Both the position numbers and the translations under genes were made by a program. A model generated the notes under the pieces. That model made no database searches and had not been told where the DNA came from. It saw only the letters and a list, made by a program, of their open reading frames with translations. DNA of 64,000 nt from Streptomyces sp. NBC_01314 (GTDB lineage: Bacteria > Actinomycetota > Actinomycetes > Streptomycetales > Streptomycetaceae): contig NZ_CP108394.1 in assembly GCF_041435215.1 (NCBI RefSeq), forward strand, positions 11,160,001 to 11,224,000, in the 5' to 3' direction. Below are positions 16,994-25,629 of the stretch, one piece after another (within the stretch, counting starts at the first letter, position 1; each line of letters opens with the position of its first letter).

Positions 16994-18064
16994 TCAGGCG
17001 GCTGCCGCTCGGGGGCGGGTGATGGGCACGATGGTCCACCAGGTGACGCAGCGCAGGCACCACTCAAGGGGGCCGTAGCGGAAGCGGCGCAGCCACCAGT
17101 GGCTGAAGACGGCCTGCGCTGTGAGGATTCCCGCGGCCAGCAGCATGGCGGTGCCCCAGCGCGCGGAGTCTCTGAGGCCGAGCAGCGGGGTGGCGGCGGT
17201 GACCGCGAGTGTGGCGGTGAGGTAGTTGGTGAGTGCCATCCGGCCGAGCGGTTCCAGCACTGCCGACAACGGGCGGCCGAGCGGCGTGCGCAGCAGGAGC
17301 AGCAGGGCGGTGGCGTAGGCGAGGGCACCGAGCAGTCCGGCGCCGGCGGCGATGCGGGTGGCGAGCGGCCCGACCGGCGGATAGGTGTACTGCCACCACA
17401 CCGCGGCGGCTGCCGCCGGGGCCGCCACGGCGAGAACGGCGGCCAGTTGGCCGGTGCGGCGGTCCAGGGTGTGGGCGATGCCGAGGCGGGCGACCGCCAG
17501 ACCGAGCAGGAACAGACCCGGGATGCTGACAATGCCGCCGCTGACCAGGGTGACCGAAGCGACCGTACCCAGCAGGCCGCCGGTCAGCACCAGCCAGGTC
17601 GGCAGCCAGGTGGCAGGCAGCAGGATGACGAGTCCGATGATCGCGTACGGCTCCAGCGCCTCACCGGGCTGGAGGAGTTGGTGGGCTGCGCCGAGCAGGC
17701 CCAGAGCGATCAGCCGGCGTACCAGGAGCAGCCGGGGGTGGTGCGAGCGCTGGGCGGCGCTGTCCAGGAAGACCGCGAAGCTCAGCCCGAAGAGGAAGGA
17801 GAAGATCGGGAAGAAGCGTTCCTGGACGAACAGGTCCAGGAACTTTGCGATGGGGTACCAGTGGAAGGTGTCGTCTACCTCCTTCATGGGCGTGATCTGG
17901 TTGATGTTCACCAGGAGGATGCCGCAGAGCGCGAAGCCGCGCAGGGCGTCGAGCGCGGTGATCCGCCGTGCGGTTTCCCGTCGGGGTGCCGGTGCCGGTG
18001 CCGGTGCCGGTGCCGGTGCCGGAGCCGGAGCCGTGTCGCCGAGCGCCGAAGTCGTGAGATTCAT
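16994..18064 (-). CDS. DUF418 (YeiB-type) multi-pass membrane protein with Ala-Pro repeat N-terminus
   Basis: About 356 residues, ten or so membrane helices. The family N-terminal signature ITALDALRGFALCGILLVNI and the C-terminal DUF418 block (EPLGRMALTNYLTATLAV, FSHWWLRRFRYGPLEWCLR, CVTW) are present. Function is not established; a transport or acyl-transfer role is often proposed. Upstream of the first helix is a run of alternating Ala and Pro encoded by a ggtgcc hexanucleotide repeat (about 17988-18035). ATG 18064 is used; GTG at 18073 is equally possible. Confidence 0.85.
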   Translation of the reverse strand: MNLTTSALGDTAPAPAPAPAPAPAPAPRRETARRITALDALRGFALCGILLVNINQITPMKEVDDTFHWYPIAKFLDLFVQERFFPIFSFLFGLSFAVFLDSAAQRSHHPRLLLVRRLIALGLLGAAHQLLQPGEALEPYAIIGLVILLPATWLPTWLVLTGGLLGTVASVTLVSGGIVSIPGLFLLGLAVARLGIAHTLDRRTGQLAAVLAVAAPAAAAAVWWQYTYPPVGPLATRIAAGAGLLGALAYATALLLLLRTPLGRPLSAVLEPLGRMALTNYLTATLAVTAATPLLGLRDSARWGTAMLLAAGILTAQAVFSHWWLRRFRYGPLEWCLRCVTWWTIVPITRPRAAAA

Positions 18065-18211
18065 AGGGCTCACGATGCTGCCGAGTGGCGGCTGCGCGCT
18101 TCGGCCCGGCGGCCGATCGGCCTCGGCCCCCGGGCCGATCTTTCCGCATGGAGCCCGGCCGCGGAGACGGTTCCGAGGCGGGCCCGTACCGCGCGGTTCG
18201 AGGACGGGACC

Positions 18212-19222
18212 TCAGGAGAAGAGAAGGAGTCCCATCAGGGCGAGCAGCGCGCACGAGCCGAGGTTGACCGCCCGGTAGTGGAGGAAGATCGCGGCGAACT
18301 CGCGAATGGTCGCGCTGGGCCAGAAGTAGGCGGCGGTGGGCGAGCCGATGACCTGGCCGTTCATGCCGGTGCGCCGGGCCGTCAGGGCGGCGCGGAAGAC
18401 GTGGAAGTTGTTGGTGACGACCACACACCGGTGGTCCGGCTCGCGTTCCCGCATGAGCGCCCTGCTGAAGCGCAGATTCTCCTCCGTGGTACGCGAGCGG
18501 TTCTCCCGTACGACATGCCGCTCCGGGACGCCCCGGGCGATGAGGTAGTCGGCCATCGCCTCGGCCTCGGGCAAATCCTCGTCGGGGCCCTGGCCGCCGG
18601 AGGTGACCAGCACGGGCGGCGTACCCCGCGCCGCCTGCGCCTCGTACACCGCGCGCGCCCGGTCCAGTCTGCTCGCCAGCAGGGGCGGCACCCGGGAGCC
18701 GCCGACCAGACCGGAGCCGAGGACGACGACGAAGTCCACGTCGTGACGGACCTTCAGCCATGCGTAGAGGAAGGCGTAGGCGAGGAACGACAGGAAGACG
18801 TACGAGACGTAGCCGACCACGGGGAGGACCGCTCCGGCGACGCGCCGCAACGGCGCCGAGTCGAGGTCGGCGGCCGTCACGGTGAGCGTGACGCAGCCGA
18901 GGACGGCCAGCCCCGCCAGCCCGGAGAGCAGGTTGGCGGGGCGTCGGCCCTCCTTGCGGACCATCGTCACTCCGTTCGCGATCAGGAAGAACGCGAGGGC
19001 CAGCACCCCCAGAGCCAGCAGCATGACAGCGAGGATCACCGCTGCGATCAGTGGTGCGGGCACGCTGCCGACTGCCACTTGGGCGAGTAGCGCCAGGGTC
19101 AGCAGGACGAGGGACACTCCGAGGAGGACGGCGTTGCTGAAGCGGCGGGGGTCTTGCCGCGTCCGGGCCAGGAAGAGCAGGAAGGCCAGCCCGGCGAGGA
19201 TCGTGAGAATGACGGTCTCCAT
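18212..19222 (-). CDS. YdcF family (DUF218) membrane protein
   Basis: 336 residues. Four to five hydrophobic helices occupy the first 160 residues, followed by a cytoplasmic or extracytoplasmic DUF218 Rossmann-like domain: DFVVVLGSGLVGGSRVPPLL, RLDRARAVYEAQAARGTPPV, LVTSGGQGPDEDLPEAEAM, ENRSRTTEENLRFSRALM, VTNNFHVFRAALTARRTG. A last helix closes the C-terminus. Related proteins (SanA/ElyC group) affect envelope integrity, but the activity is unproven. It lies 139 bp from the DUF418 gene, and both are on the minus strand. Confidence 0.88.
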   Translation of the reverse strand: METVILTILAGLAFLLFLARTRQDPRRFSNAVLLGVSLVLLTLALLAQVAVGSVPAPLIAAVILAVMLLALGVLALAFFLIANGVTMVRKEGRRPANLLSGLAGLAVLGCVTLTVTAADLDSAPLRRVAGAVLPVVGYVSYVFLSFLAYAFLYAWLKVRHDVDFVVVLGSGLVGGSRVPPLLASRLDRARAVYEAQAARGTPPVLVTSGGQGPDEDLPEAEAMADYLIARGVPERHVVRENRSRTTEENLRFSRALMREREPDHRCVVVTNNFHVFRAALTARRTGMNGQVIGSPTAAYFWPSATIREFAAIFLHYRAVNLGSCALLALMGLLLFS

Positions 19223-19291
19223 GGGTTGTTGTCGCCTTTGCTGATCGGCGGGGCGTGCCCTGGCCCGGGATGCGGGTATGGCGGTGGCCTG

Positions 19292-21313
19292 TTACTCGGG
19301 GCGTGGGTCTGCCTGCTCCGTGACCGACCTCAGCAGCGGGCGGCTGAGCGCGCCGGCCGCTAGCAGTCCCGCGACGCCGACGCCGAAGCACAGGGCGAGC
19401 AGGGCCAGGCCGCCGGTGTCGACGCTTGAGCCGCTGCCGAGGGTGAGCGGGGCGGCGGTGAAGATGCCGGTCAGGGCGGCTCCGCCGGCGAGGACGGCCA
19501 CGGGGAGGAGGGTCTCCTTGCGGCGGGCCGCGTCCAGGGTCCGCAGCGGTGTGCCCGCGAGGCGGAGCAGGCCGTAGGTGCGGCGGCGGTCCAGGACGGA
19601 GGCGGCCGCGGTGATGCCCGCGGAGGCGATCGCGGTGATGAAGGTGACGCCGAGGACGAGCCGGGTGGCGTTGGAGAAGTCGTCTGAGAACAACCTGGTC
19701 GACCAGTTGATGTCGGTTCCGGTGACGGGGTACTGGCCGGGTACGAGGGACGTCAGCGCGGTGCGGGCGCGGTCCAGCTTCTCGGTGCCGCCGGGCACGT
19801 GGGCTACGACCTGCACGGTGTTCTCGCCCCCCGGGGCGACCCAGTCGGTGTCCGTGCCGATGGTGGCGGTGATCCCCGCGTGTTCCAGGCGGTGCCGCGC
19901 ATCCTGTTGGACCACGGCCACCCGGCTCTTGGGAACGGACACGGCGAGGGTGTCCGGATGTCCCCACGGCGAGGCGCCGGAGATCCCGAAGAGAGCGAAG
20001 AACCCGGCCACGAATCCGGCGAGGGTGAGCCCGGAGACCGTACGCCAGCCGCTCTTGGGATCGTCCAGCAGGCGGCGGCCGGCCAGCAGGGTCGCCGGCT
20101 TCCGGGCAAGTGCGCAGATGATCCGCCCGAGGACGCCGACCACCCACGGGCCGATCACGGACAGGGCGAGGAAAACCAGGGCGAAGAACACCAGAGGGCC
20201 GTTGACATCACTCTTGTGCTCCTGGGTGAACAAGCTGTAGCCCACGATCACCGCGACGAAGGCCAGGGCGCGCAGGAAGCTCATGCGGGGTGGCTGGGAG
20301 CGGCGGGCCACGCCCAGCGGGCCGACGACGACCTGGCGCAGCCCGACGAGCGCGCTGACGACCACCATGGCGACGACACCGGCGAGCACGGCGAGCAGCA
20401 CCGGGAGCCCCACCCACAGGTCTGCCGCGTACCAGGAGCCGCCCGCCACGGACACCTGCGCGGTGGCCGGCAGGAGCAGTCCGTATCCGATGGTGCCCAG
20501 CAGCGCGCCCGCCGCACCGGTGAGGGCCGCCTCGGCGGCGGTCATCCCGGCGATCCGGCCCGGGGTGGCGCCGATGAGCCGCAGTGCGGCGAGGCGCTGG
20601 TCGCGGCGGGAGACCGACAGGCGGGCGGAGGAGGCGCCCAGGACCAGCAGGGGGACGACGACGAGGATGGTGGCGATCTTCGCGAGAGCCACGTACCCGC
20701 TGCCGATGCCGTCGGTCGAGCGCCGTCCGGTGAAGTCGGCGACCCTGGTGGGGGTGACGGTGTCGCCGGGGCGGCGCGGATCGTCTTCGCGCGGGGTGGT
20801 GACGGCGACGGCGGTCGGCCTGTGGCCGACGACCGCGACCAGTTCGCCGGGGTGGGCCAGCGCCGCGCGGCCGAGGGTTCCCGCCGGAGTGCCGGGGACG
20901 GGATGCCGGTCGGCGGGAAGGCGGTGGAGGAGGTCGGCGAGGGCCGGGGACATCCACACCTCGCCGGGCTCGGGGAAGCGGGGCATGCCGGGCGGGGCGG
21001 GCGCCTTCCTGCCCGGGAGCTGTGCCACGTCGACGACCGTGACGGGGGTACCGCCGCTGAAGGTGGTGCCGACCGCCTCGACGGCGACCGGAGCCGCGGA
21101 CTTGACGGGGGTGCGCCAGTCGATACGGTCGGCTCGCTGCTGGAAACCGAGGTTGACGGCCACGCAGATCAGCAGGAGCGCGGTGCTGATGGCGGCCGCG
21201 GCGACGGACAGGGAGGTGGCCAGCAGCCCGGTGCGGCCTCCGGCGCGGGTCAGCCGCCAGGTCAGGGTCCAGGTGGTGCGGTCCAGGGCCGTCCTCGGGT
21301 TCGGTGCCCTCAT
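19292..21313 (-). CDS. ABC transporter permease, FtsX/MacB-like
   Basis: About 673 residues, with two FtsX-like modules. Membrane helices lie near the N-terminus (LLATSLSVAAAAISTALLLI), then a long extracytoplasmic region, helices around 330-480 (IATILVVVPLLVLGASSARL, SVSRRDQRLAALRLIGATPG), a second extracytoplasmic region and three C-terminal helices (LLAGGALTG-type segments). ATG 21313 overlaps the stop of the ATPase gene by four bases (ATGA), giving translational coupling. The family exports antimicrobial peptides or lipids, and the adjacent two-component system suggests induction by its substrate. Confidence 0.9.
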   Translation of the reverse strand: MRAPNPRTALDRTTWTLTWRLTRAGGRTGLLATSLSVAAAAISTALLLICVAVNLGFQQRADRIDWRTPVKSAAPVAVEAVGTTFSGGTPVTVVDVAQLPGRKAPAPPGMPRFPEPGEVWMSPALADLLHRLPADRHPVPGTPAGTLGRAALAHPGELVAVVGHRPTAVAVTTPREDDPRRPGDTVTPTRVADFTGRRSTDGIGSGYVALAKIATILVVVPLLVLGASSARLSVSRRDQRLAALRLIGATPGRIAGMTAAEAALTGAAGALLGTIGYGLLLPATAQVSVAGGSWYAADLWVGLPVLLAVLAGVVAMVVVSALVGLRQVVVGPLGVARRSQPPRMSFLRALAFVAVIVGYSLFTQEHKSDVNGPLVFFALVFLALSVIGPWVVGVLGRIICALARKPATLLAGRRLLDDPKSGWRTVSGLTLAGFVAGFFALFGISGASPWGHPDTLAVSVPKSRVAVVQQDARHRLEHAGITATIGTDTDWVAPGGENTVQVVAHVPGGTEKLDRARTALTSLVPGQYPVTGTDINWSTRLFSDDFSNATRLVLGVTFITAIASAGITAAASVLDRRRTYGLLRLAGTPLRTLDAARRKETLLPVAVLAGGAALTGIFTAAPLTLGSGSSVDTGGLALLALCFGVGVAGLLAAGALSRPLLRSVTEQADPRPE

Positions 21314-22125
21314 CGGTCGTACCTCGCGTCCGCGTCGAATCCGGCCGGGTATCCGGCGGTGCCCCAGCAGGCGAGGCCCGCCGCCTCGGCGGTGTGGGCG
21401 ACGGCGTTCGTGGCCGCGGTCCCGTCCGGCGTCCGGTGGTGCTCGGTGAGGCGGCCGTCGCGGACCCGGACGGTGCGGTCGCACCAGCGCGCCACGTGCT
21501 CGTCGTGGGTGACCACGACGAGTGCGGCTCCCTGCCTGCGGGTGATGTCGACCAGCATGCCGATGACCTCCATGCCGGTGACCTGGTCAAGTGCGCCCGT
21601 CGGCTCGTCGGCGAAGATCACCTGTGGGCCGCCGACCAGCGCGCGGGCGATGGCCACACGCTGCGCCTGCCCGCCGGACAGCTGTCCGGGCCGCCGCTCC
21701 TCCATGCCTGCCAGGCCCAGCGGCGGGAACCACTCCCGCGCCTTCTGGACCGCCTGGCGGCGAGGCATGCCGCCGAGCATCAGCGGCAGGGCCACGTTCT
21801 CGTCGGCGGGCAGCTCCGGCAGCAGTTGGCCGGACTGGAAGACGAAGCCGAAGCGGCTCCGGCGCAGCTCGCTGCGGTGCGGCTCGCCCAGCTGGTCGAC
21901 ACGCTCCCCGGCGAGCAGCACCTGACCCTCGTCGGGGCGCTCGATGCCGGCGAGGCAGTGCAGCAGGGTGGACTTGCCCGACCCGGACGGGCCCATGATC
22001 GCCAGCGACTCGCCCGCCGAGACGGACACGTCGACACCGGCCAGGGCGCGGGTCAGGCCGTAGGACTTCCTCAGACCGGCGCCCACCAGGACGGGGGAGG
22101 CGGGGTTGGTGCGGTACGAGTTCAT
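21310..22125 (-). CDS. ABC transporter ATP-binding protein, MacB/LolD type
   Basis: 271 residues. Walker A is IMGPSGSGKSTLLHCLAG, the Q-loop is FVFQSGQLLPELPADENVAL, the signature is GQLSGGQAQRVAIARAL, Walker B is QVIFADEPTGALDQ, and the switch is VVVTHDEHVARWCDRTVRV. ATG 22125 is chosen because it overlaps the stop of the preceding 31-codon ORF by ATGA. It is followed, again by ATGA, by the permease gene. A C-terminal extension of about 30 residues after the NBD is unusual but small. Confidence 0.92.
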   Translation of the reverse strand: MNSYRTNPASPVLVGAGLRKSYGLTRALAGVDVSVSAGESLAIMGPSGSGKSTLLHCLAGIERPDEGQVLLAGERVDQLGEPHRSELRRSRFGFVFQSGQLLPELPADENVALPLMLGGMPRRQAVQKAREWFPPLGLAGMEERRPGQLSGGQAQRVAIARALVGGPQVIFADEPTGALDQVTGMEVIGMLVDITRRQGAALVVVTHDEHVARWCDRTVRVRDGRLTEHHRTPDGTAATNAVAHTAEAAGLACWGTAGYPAGFDADARYDR

Positions 22126-22217
22126 CGGGCGACCTCGACGGTGACGAGGGCGCACAGGACGAGGCACAGTCCGGCGAGCGCCGCCAGAATTCCTTGGAGA
22201 ACGGTGAGAATCTGCAT
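22122..22217 (-). CDS. 31-residue single-helix membrane peptide, translationally coupled to the ABC genes
   Basis: A mini-ORF (MQILTVLQGILAALAGLCLV then LCALVTVEVAR) that is almost entirely one transmembrane helix. Its TGA overlaps the ATG of the ATPase (ATGA), the same junction used between ATPase and permease, so it looks like the first cistron of a three-gene operon. No strong ribosome site is seen, and initiation may be leaderless or weak. Function unknown; an accessory subunit of the exporter is a reasonable guess. Confidence 0.55.
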   Translation of the reverse strand: MQILTVLQGILAALAGLCLVLCALVTVEVAR

Positions 22218-22337
22218 GCCGTCGACGATCCGGCCGGACGCGTGCCCGTGTCTTCGGCCGCCGGGCCGGTCCGGGGTGGCCGGCATCGGCCTGCGGGCCG
22301 ACCCGTTGCTCGGCCGTACATCCGTACTCTTTGCGGC

Positions 22338-23525
22338 GTGGAACCCGATACCCCGCTCTCCCCGGCCGTCCGGCGCGCCATCACGGTCTCCCTCTGCGTG
22401 GGCCTGGCCCTGGTGTGGTTGTTCGACCTGGCGGCCCACTACGACCCGCAGAACCGCTGGTCGAGCTGGCTGACCCTGGTCTCCGGCCCCCTCGCCGCCG
22501 CCGCGCTGCTCCGTCCCGCCCGCCGGCCGGGCCCCGAATGGCGGGCCGGCGCCGCCGCGCTGGGCTCCCTGGCCCTGACCGTGGGCCTGCATGCATATGC
22601 CCGTCTCAACAGCGGTACCTGGGGCCTGCTGGAAACATTCGCCCTGCTCGTGCTGCTCTCCCGGACCGCGCGGCGGGTGGAACGCCCTGCCACCGCCATG
22701 ACGCTGTCGGTGGCGCTGGCCGCCGCGGTGATCGCTTTGCCGCTGCGCTGGAGCACGGGCCCCAACATCTCCGAGTACTCCTTCGTGCTGACGTTCGCCG
22801 TCGGCGGTGTCGTGGGCCTCGGTTGCTATCTGCGTCTCCTGGACTCCCGCCGGGCCCGGGCCGTGACCTACGTACGCCACAACGAGCGGCTGGAACTCGC
22901 CCGGGAACTGCACGACTTCGTCGCCCACCACGTCACCGGCATCATCGTGCACGCCAACGCCGCGTTGGTGATCCAGGAGTCCTCGCCGGAGCAGATCAAG
23001 CCCCTGCTGGAGGGCATCTCCCGAGCCGGCGGGGAGACCCTGGACTCCATGCGCCGTCTGGTGCGGGTGCTGCGCGAGGACGACCACCAGGCCACCCGCC
23101 CGGGTGAGCTGCCGGCCGAGCTGAAGCGCTTGGTCTCCGCGTTCGCCGAAAACGGAACCGACGCGACGCTGTACGTCGCGCCCGAGGTGCGCGGGATCCG
23201 GCTGGCTCCCGAGGTCGAGACGTCCGTCCACCGCGTGGTGCAGGAGGCGCTGACGAACGTGCGCCGCCACGCCCATGGTGCGGACGTCGTCGTCCGCCTT
23301 GAACTGGACCCCCAAGATCACCTCCGGGTGGAGGCGCGCAACACGGCGCCGCAGACGCGCGCCACCGGGCCGATCGGCGGGCGGAGCGGCTTCGGCCTGG
23401 TGGGCCTGCGGGAACGCGTCGAAGCCGTGGAGGGGTCGCTGACCAGCGGTCGGACAGCGGACGGCGGCTGGTGCGTGAGTGCCGCCTTCCCCGTCCTGGC
23501 GACTGTGGAAGGATCACCGGCATGA
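22338..23525 (+). CDS. Sensor histidine kinase (NarL-type, HisKA_3)
   Basis: 395 residues from the GTG at 22338. The first 180 residues hold about five membrane helices with short loops, so sensing is probably intramembrane. The dimerisation/phosphoacceptor segment is ELARELHDFVAHHVTGIIVH with the His of ELHDF. The HATPase domain has VVQEALTNVRRHAHGADVVV (N-box) and GRSGFGLVGLRERVEAVEGS (G-box). It is divergent from the ABC operon (about 120 bp between starts) and overlaps the response regulator by ATGA. This is the usual arrangement for an exporter-controlling system. Confidence 0.93.
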   Translation: MEPDTPLSPAVRRAITVSLCVGLALVWLFDLAAHYDPQNRWSSWLTLVSGPLAAAALLRPARRPGPEWRAGAAALGSLALTVGLHAYARLNSGTWGLLETFALLVLLSRTARRVERPATAMTLSVALAAAVIALPLRWSTGPNISEYSFVLTFAVGGVVGLGCYLRLLDSRRARAVTYVRHNERLELARELHDFVAHHVTGIIVHANAALVIQESSPEQIKPLLEGISRAGGETLDSMRRLVRVLREDDHQATRPGELPAELKRLVSAFAENGTDATLYVAPEVRGIRLAPEVETSVHRVVQEALTNVRRHAHGADVVVRLELDPQDHLRVEARNTAPQTRATGPIGGRSGFGLVGLRERVEAVEGSLTSGRTADGGWCVSAAFPVLATVEGSPA

Positions 23526-24214
23526 GCGGTGACAGTGGAGGGAACGGGGCCCGGACGCGGGTACTGATCGCCGACGACCAGGAGATGGTCCGCACCGGCT
23601 TCCGGCTGATCCTCGGCAGCCAGCCCGACCTCGAAGTGATTGGCGAGGCCGCCGATGGCGCCGAGTGCGTCGAACTCGCCCGCAGGATGCGCCCCGACGT
23701 GTGTCTCGTCGACATCCGCATGCCCAAGCTGGACGGGCTGGAGGTCACGCGGGCCCTGGCCGGGCCGGGCGTCACCGACCCGATGCGCGTGGTCGTGGTG
23801 ACCACCTTCGACCAGGACGACTACGCCTACACCGCCCTGCGCAACGGCGCCTGCGGCTTCCTCCTCAAGGACGCCGGCTCCACCCTGCTGATCGAGGCCG
23901 TGCGCGCCGCCGCCCGCGGTGACGCCCTGGTCTCCCCGGCCGTCACCGTCAGGCTCCTCAAGCACCTCGCCGGACAGCAGCCGCCGGCAGCGGTCCCGCA
24001 TCCGCTCTCCGAGCGGGAACTCGACGTCGTACGCCTGGTGGCGGTGGGCCGCACCAACCAGGAAATCTGCGGCGAACTGTACGTGTCCCTGGGCACGGTC
24101 AAGACCCACCTGGCCAACATCAAGGACAAGCTCGGCGTGCGCAACCGCGTCGAGATCGCCGCCTGGGCCTGGGACGCCGGTCTCGTACGCGACCGCCAGT
24201 CACCGCCCGCCTGA
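23522..24214 (+). CDS. NarL/FixJ-family response regulator
   Basis: 230 residues. The receiver domain has the acidic pair (VLIADDQEMVRTGFRL), the phosphoacceptor Asp in PDVCLVDIRMPKLDG, the Thr in VVVTTFDQDDYAYTAL and the Lys in GFLLKDAG. The C-terminal LuxR helix-turn-helix is LSERELDVVRLVAVGRTNQE, ICGELYVSLGTVKTHLANIK. ATG 23522 overlaps the kinase stop by ATGA. It likely activates the divergent ABC operon (inference from context). Confidence 0.95.
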   Translation: MSGDSGGNGARTRVLIADDQEMVRTGFRLILGSQPDLEVIGEAADGAECVELARRMRPDVCLVDIRMPKLDGLEVTRALAGPGVTDPMRVVVVTTFDQDDYAYTALRNGACGFLLKDAGSTLLIEAVRAAARGDALVSPAVTVRLLKHLAGQQPPAAVPHPLSERELDVVRLVAVGRTNQEICGELYVSLGTVKTHLANIKDKLGVRNRVEIAAWAWDAGLVRDRQSPPA

Positions 24215-24289
24215 TCTGTTGGGCGTCCTGCGGGCCGACCCCTGCCGCTCCCTCTCGGCCGACAGGCCGAAGCGCAGCCGCCCTCCGGT

Positions 24290-24850
24290 CAAGACTGACT
24301 GTCTCGGTCAAGCGTGAGGGCCGTCGGTGGTTCGTCGTACTGACCGCCGAACAGGACCAGCCTGAGCCGCTGCCCGCGACCGGCAGCGTGGCCGGCATCG
24401 ACCTGGGCATCGCGCACTTCCTCGCCGACTCGGGCCGTGGGTTCGTCCCCAGACCCCGCCAGGCCACGGGGCAAGGCCGCTGCGAAACTGCAAGCCGCAC
24501 AGCAGGCGCTGTCCCGGTTCCCGCGCCGCAAGGCCGAGGACCACACCGCCAACCATGGGGTAGCGGCGAAGGCCGGGCTCAACCGTTCGATCAATGATGC
24601 CGGTTGGGGGGTGTTCCTGACGGTCCTGCCCGCCAAGGCCGAGAGCGCCGGACAGGAAGTGATCGCCGTGGACGCCGGCAACACCTCCCGCACCTGCCCC
24701 CAGGGCGGGCATGTCTCGGTGGGGAACCGGCCCACCCGGGAGAAGTTCCACTGCCTTTCGTGCGACCACAGCGCGTACGCGGACACGGTGGGCACAGTCA
24801 ACGTTCTCCGGGCCGGGCTGGTCCATCGCGAAGCCCAACCACCGGCATAG
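24290..24850 (+). pseudogene. TnpB (IS200/IS605 OrfB) 3' remnant, frameshifted
   Basis: Two frames together give the RuvC-like first block SVAGIDLGIAHFLADSG, then AKLQAAQQALSRFPRRKAED, INDAGWGVFLTVLPAKAESA and the zinc-ribbon region TCPQGGHVSVGNRPTREKFH, CLSCDHSAYADTVGTVNVLR. The first knuckle is damaged (CPQGG instead of CPxCG), and a frameshift and an N-terminal deletion are present. A right-end hairpin, ccccTGGCTCAAGCCgggg, follows at about 24869-24889. Confidence 0.8.
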
Positions 24851-24988
24851 CGAGAAGCCCCTGGCTCAAGCCGGGGGAGTCACTTTCCTTTTCTTGCGCC
24901 CCGAGTCCGTACGGGGCCGCGGCACAGCTCGCGCTTCCGATCGGACTGCGCAGTAGGCCGAGGTCGCCCACGCGGGCACCCCACTCGC

Positions 24989-25004
24989 GGTAACAGCTGT
25001 TACC
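24989..25004. promoter_or_regulatory. Perfect 16-bp palindrome, operator of the toxin-antitoxin pair
   Basis: The sequence ggtaacagctgttacc is a perfect palindrome eight bases before the antitoxin ATG. It is well placed for autorepression by the ribbon-helix-helix antitoxin. Confidence 0.7.
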
Positions 25005-25012
25005 ATGCCCGT

Positions 25013-25252
25013 ATGGCGAAGACACAGCTGGGCGCCCGCGTGGACGAGGACGTCGCGGAACTCGCGAAGAGGCGCGCCGCCGACCTGGGACTGAGTATCG
25101 GCGACTACCTCGCCAGGCTGGTGCAGGACGACACCAGCGGCCTGCGCGCCCGAGCGGTGGACGCGGCCGCCCGCTTCCTGGCCGAACACCAGGCGGTCTT
25201 CGACGAGGCCGAACAGGACCAGCAGACACCCCGCGGAGCGCACGCGGCCTGA
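25013..25252 (+). CDS. Antitoxin of a Fic/Doc-like pair (ribbon-helix-helix type)
   Basis: 79 residues. The N-terminal part fits a short DNA-binding RHH fold (TQLGARVDEDVAELAKRRAA, LGLSIGDYLARLV). The acidic, Gln-rich C-terminus (FDEAEQDQQTPRGAHAA) would wrap the toxin. Its TGA overlaps the toxin ATG by one base (TGATG). A perfect palindrome lies immediately upstream. The pair sits between a TnpB remnant and decayed CRISPR repeats. Confidence 0.8.
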   Translation: MAKTQLGARVDEDVAELAKRRAADLGLSIGDYLARLVQDDTSGLRARAVDAAARFLAEHQAVFDEAEQDQQTPRGAHAA

Positions 25253-25629
25253 TGGACCTGAACATCGACGTTCCATGGATCCTGCAGGTCGCCGAGGCCG
25301 CCGGAGCGGACGACCCGGCCCCCGACGACTACGGCGTTCCCATCTCGGCGGTCGCCCGCCACCGGGCCGAGCTGTTCGAGCAGCCCGTCTATGGCGGCCC
25401 CTACGCCAAAGCCGCCGCCCTGGTGCACACGCTGGGCCGGTGCCGCTGGCTGGAGCGCTCCAACATGGCTGTCGCCGCGGCCTCGGGCGTCATGTACCTC
25501 GAAGCCGCCGGAATCAGCGTCAAGCCCGGCCGCGAGGACGCCATCGCCCTCAAGGACCTGCTCCTCGACCCTGCCTGCACAGCTGGGAAGATCGCCGCTC
25601 TGCTGCGGACCTGGCCAACCGCCACCTGA
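25252..25629 (+). CDS. Fic/Doc-like toxin component, motif degenerate
   Basis: 125 residues, matching the actinomycete group annotated as Fic-family toxins: an N-terminal IDVPWILQVAEAAGADDPAP, then VARHRAELFEQPVYGGPYAK, AAALVHTLGRCRWLERSNMA and AAASGVMYLEAAGISVKPGR. The size and helical pattern are Doc-like. The canonical HxFxDGNKR AMP/phosphate-transfer motif is not present, and the equivalent position reads LERSNMAVAAASG. Biochemical activity is therefore uncertain. It is cotranscribed with the antitoxin. Confidence 0.72.
   Translation: MDLNIDVPWILQVAEAAGADDPAPDDYGVPISAVARHRAELFEQPVYGGPYAKAAALVHTLGRCRWLERSNMAVAAASGVMYLEAAGISVKPGREDAIALKDLLLDPACTAGKIAALLRTWPTAT

Noticed and set aside
17099..19090. 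Plus-strand open frame of 663 codons
   Set aside because: Antisense to the DUF418 and YdcF genes, low-complexity Arg/Gly/Glu composition, no domain.
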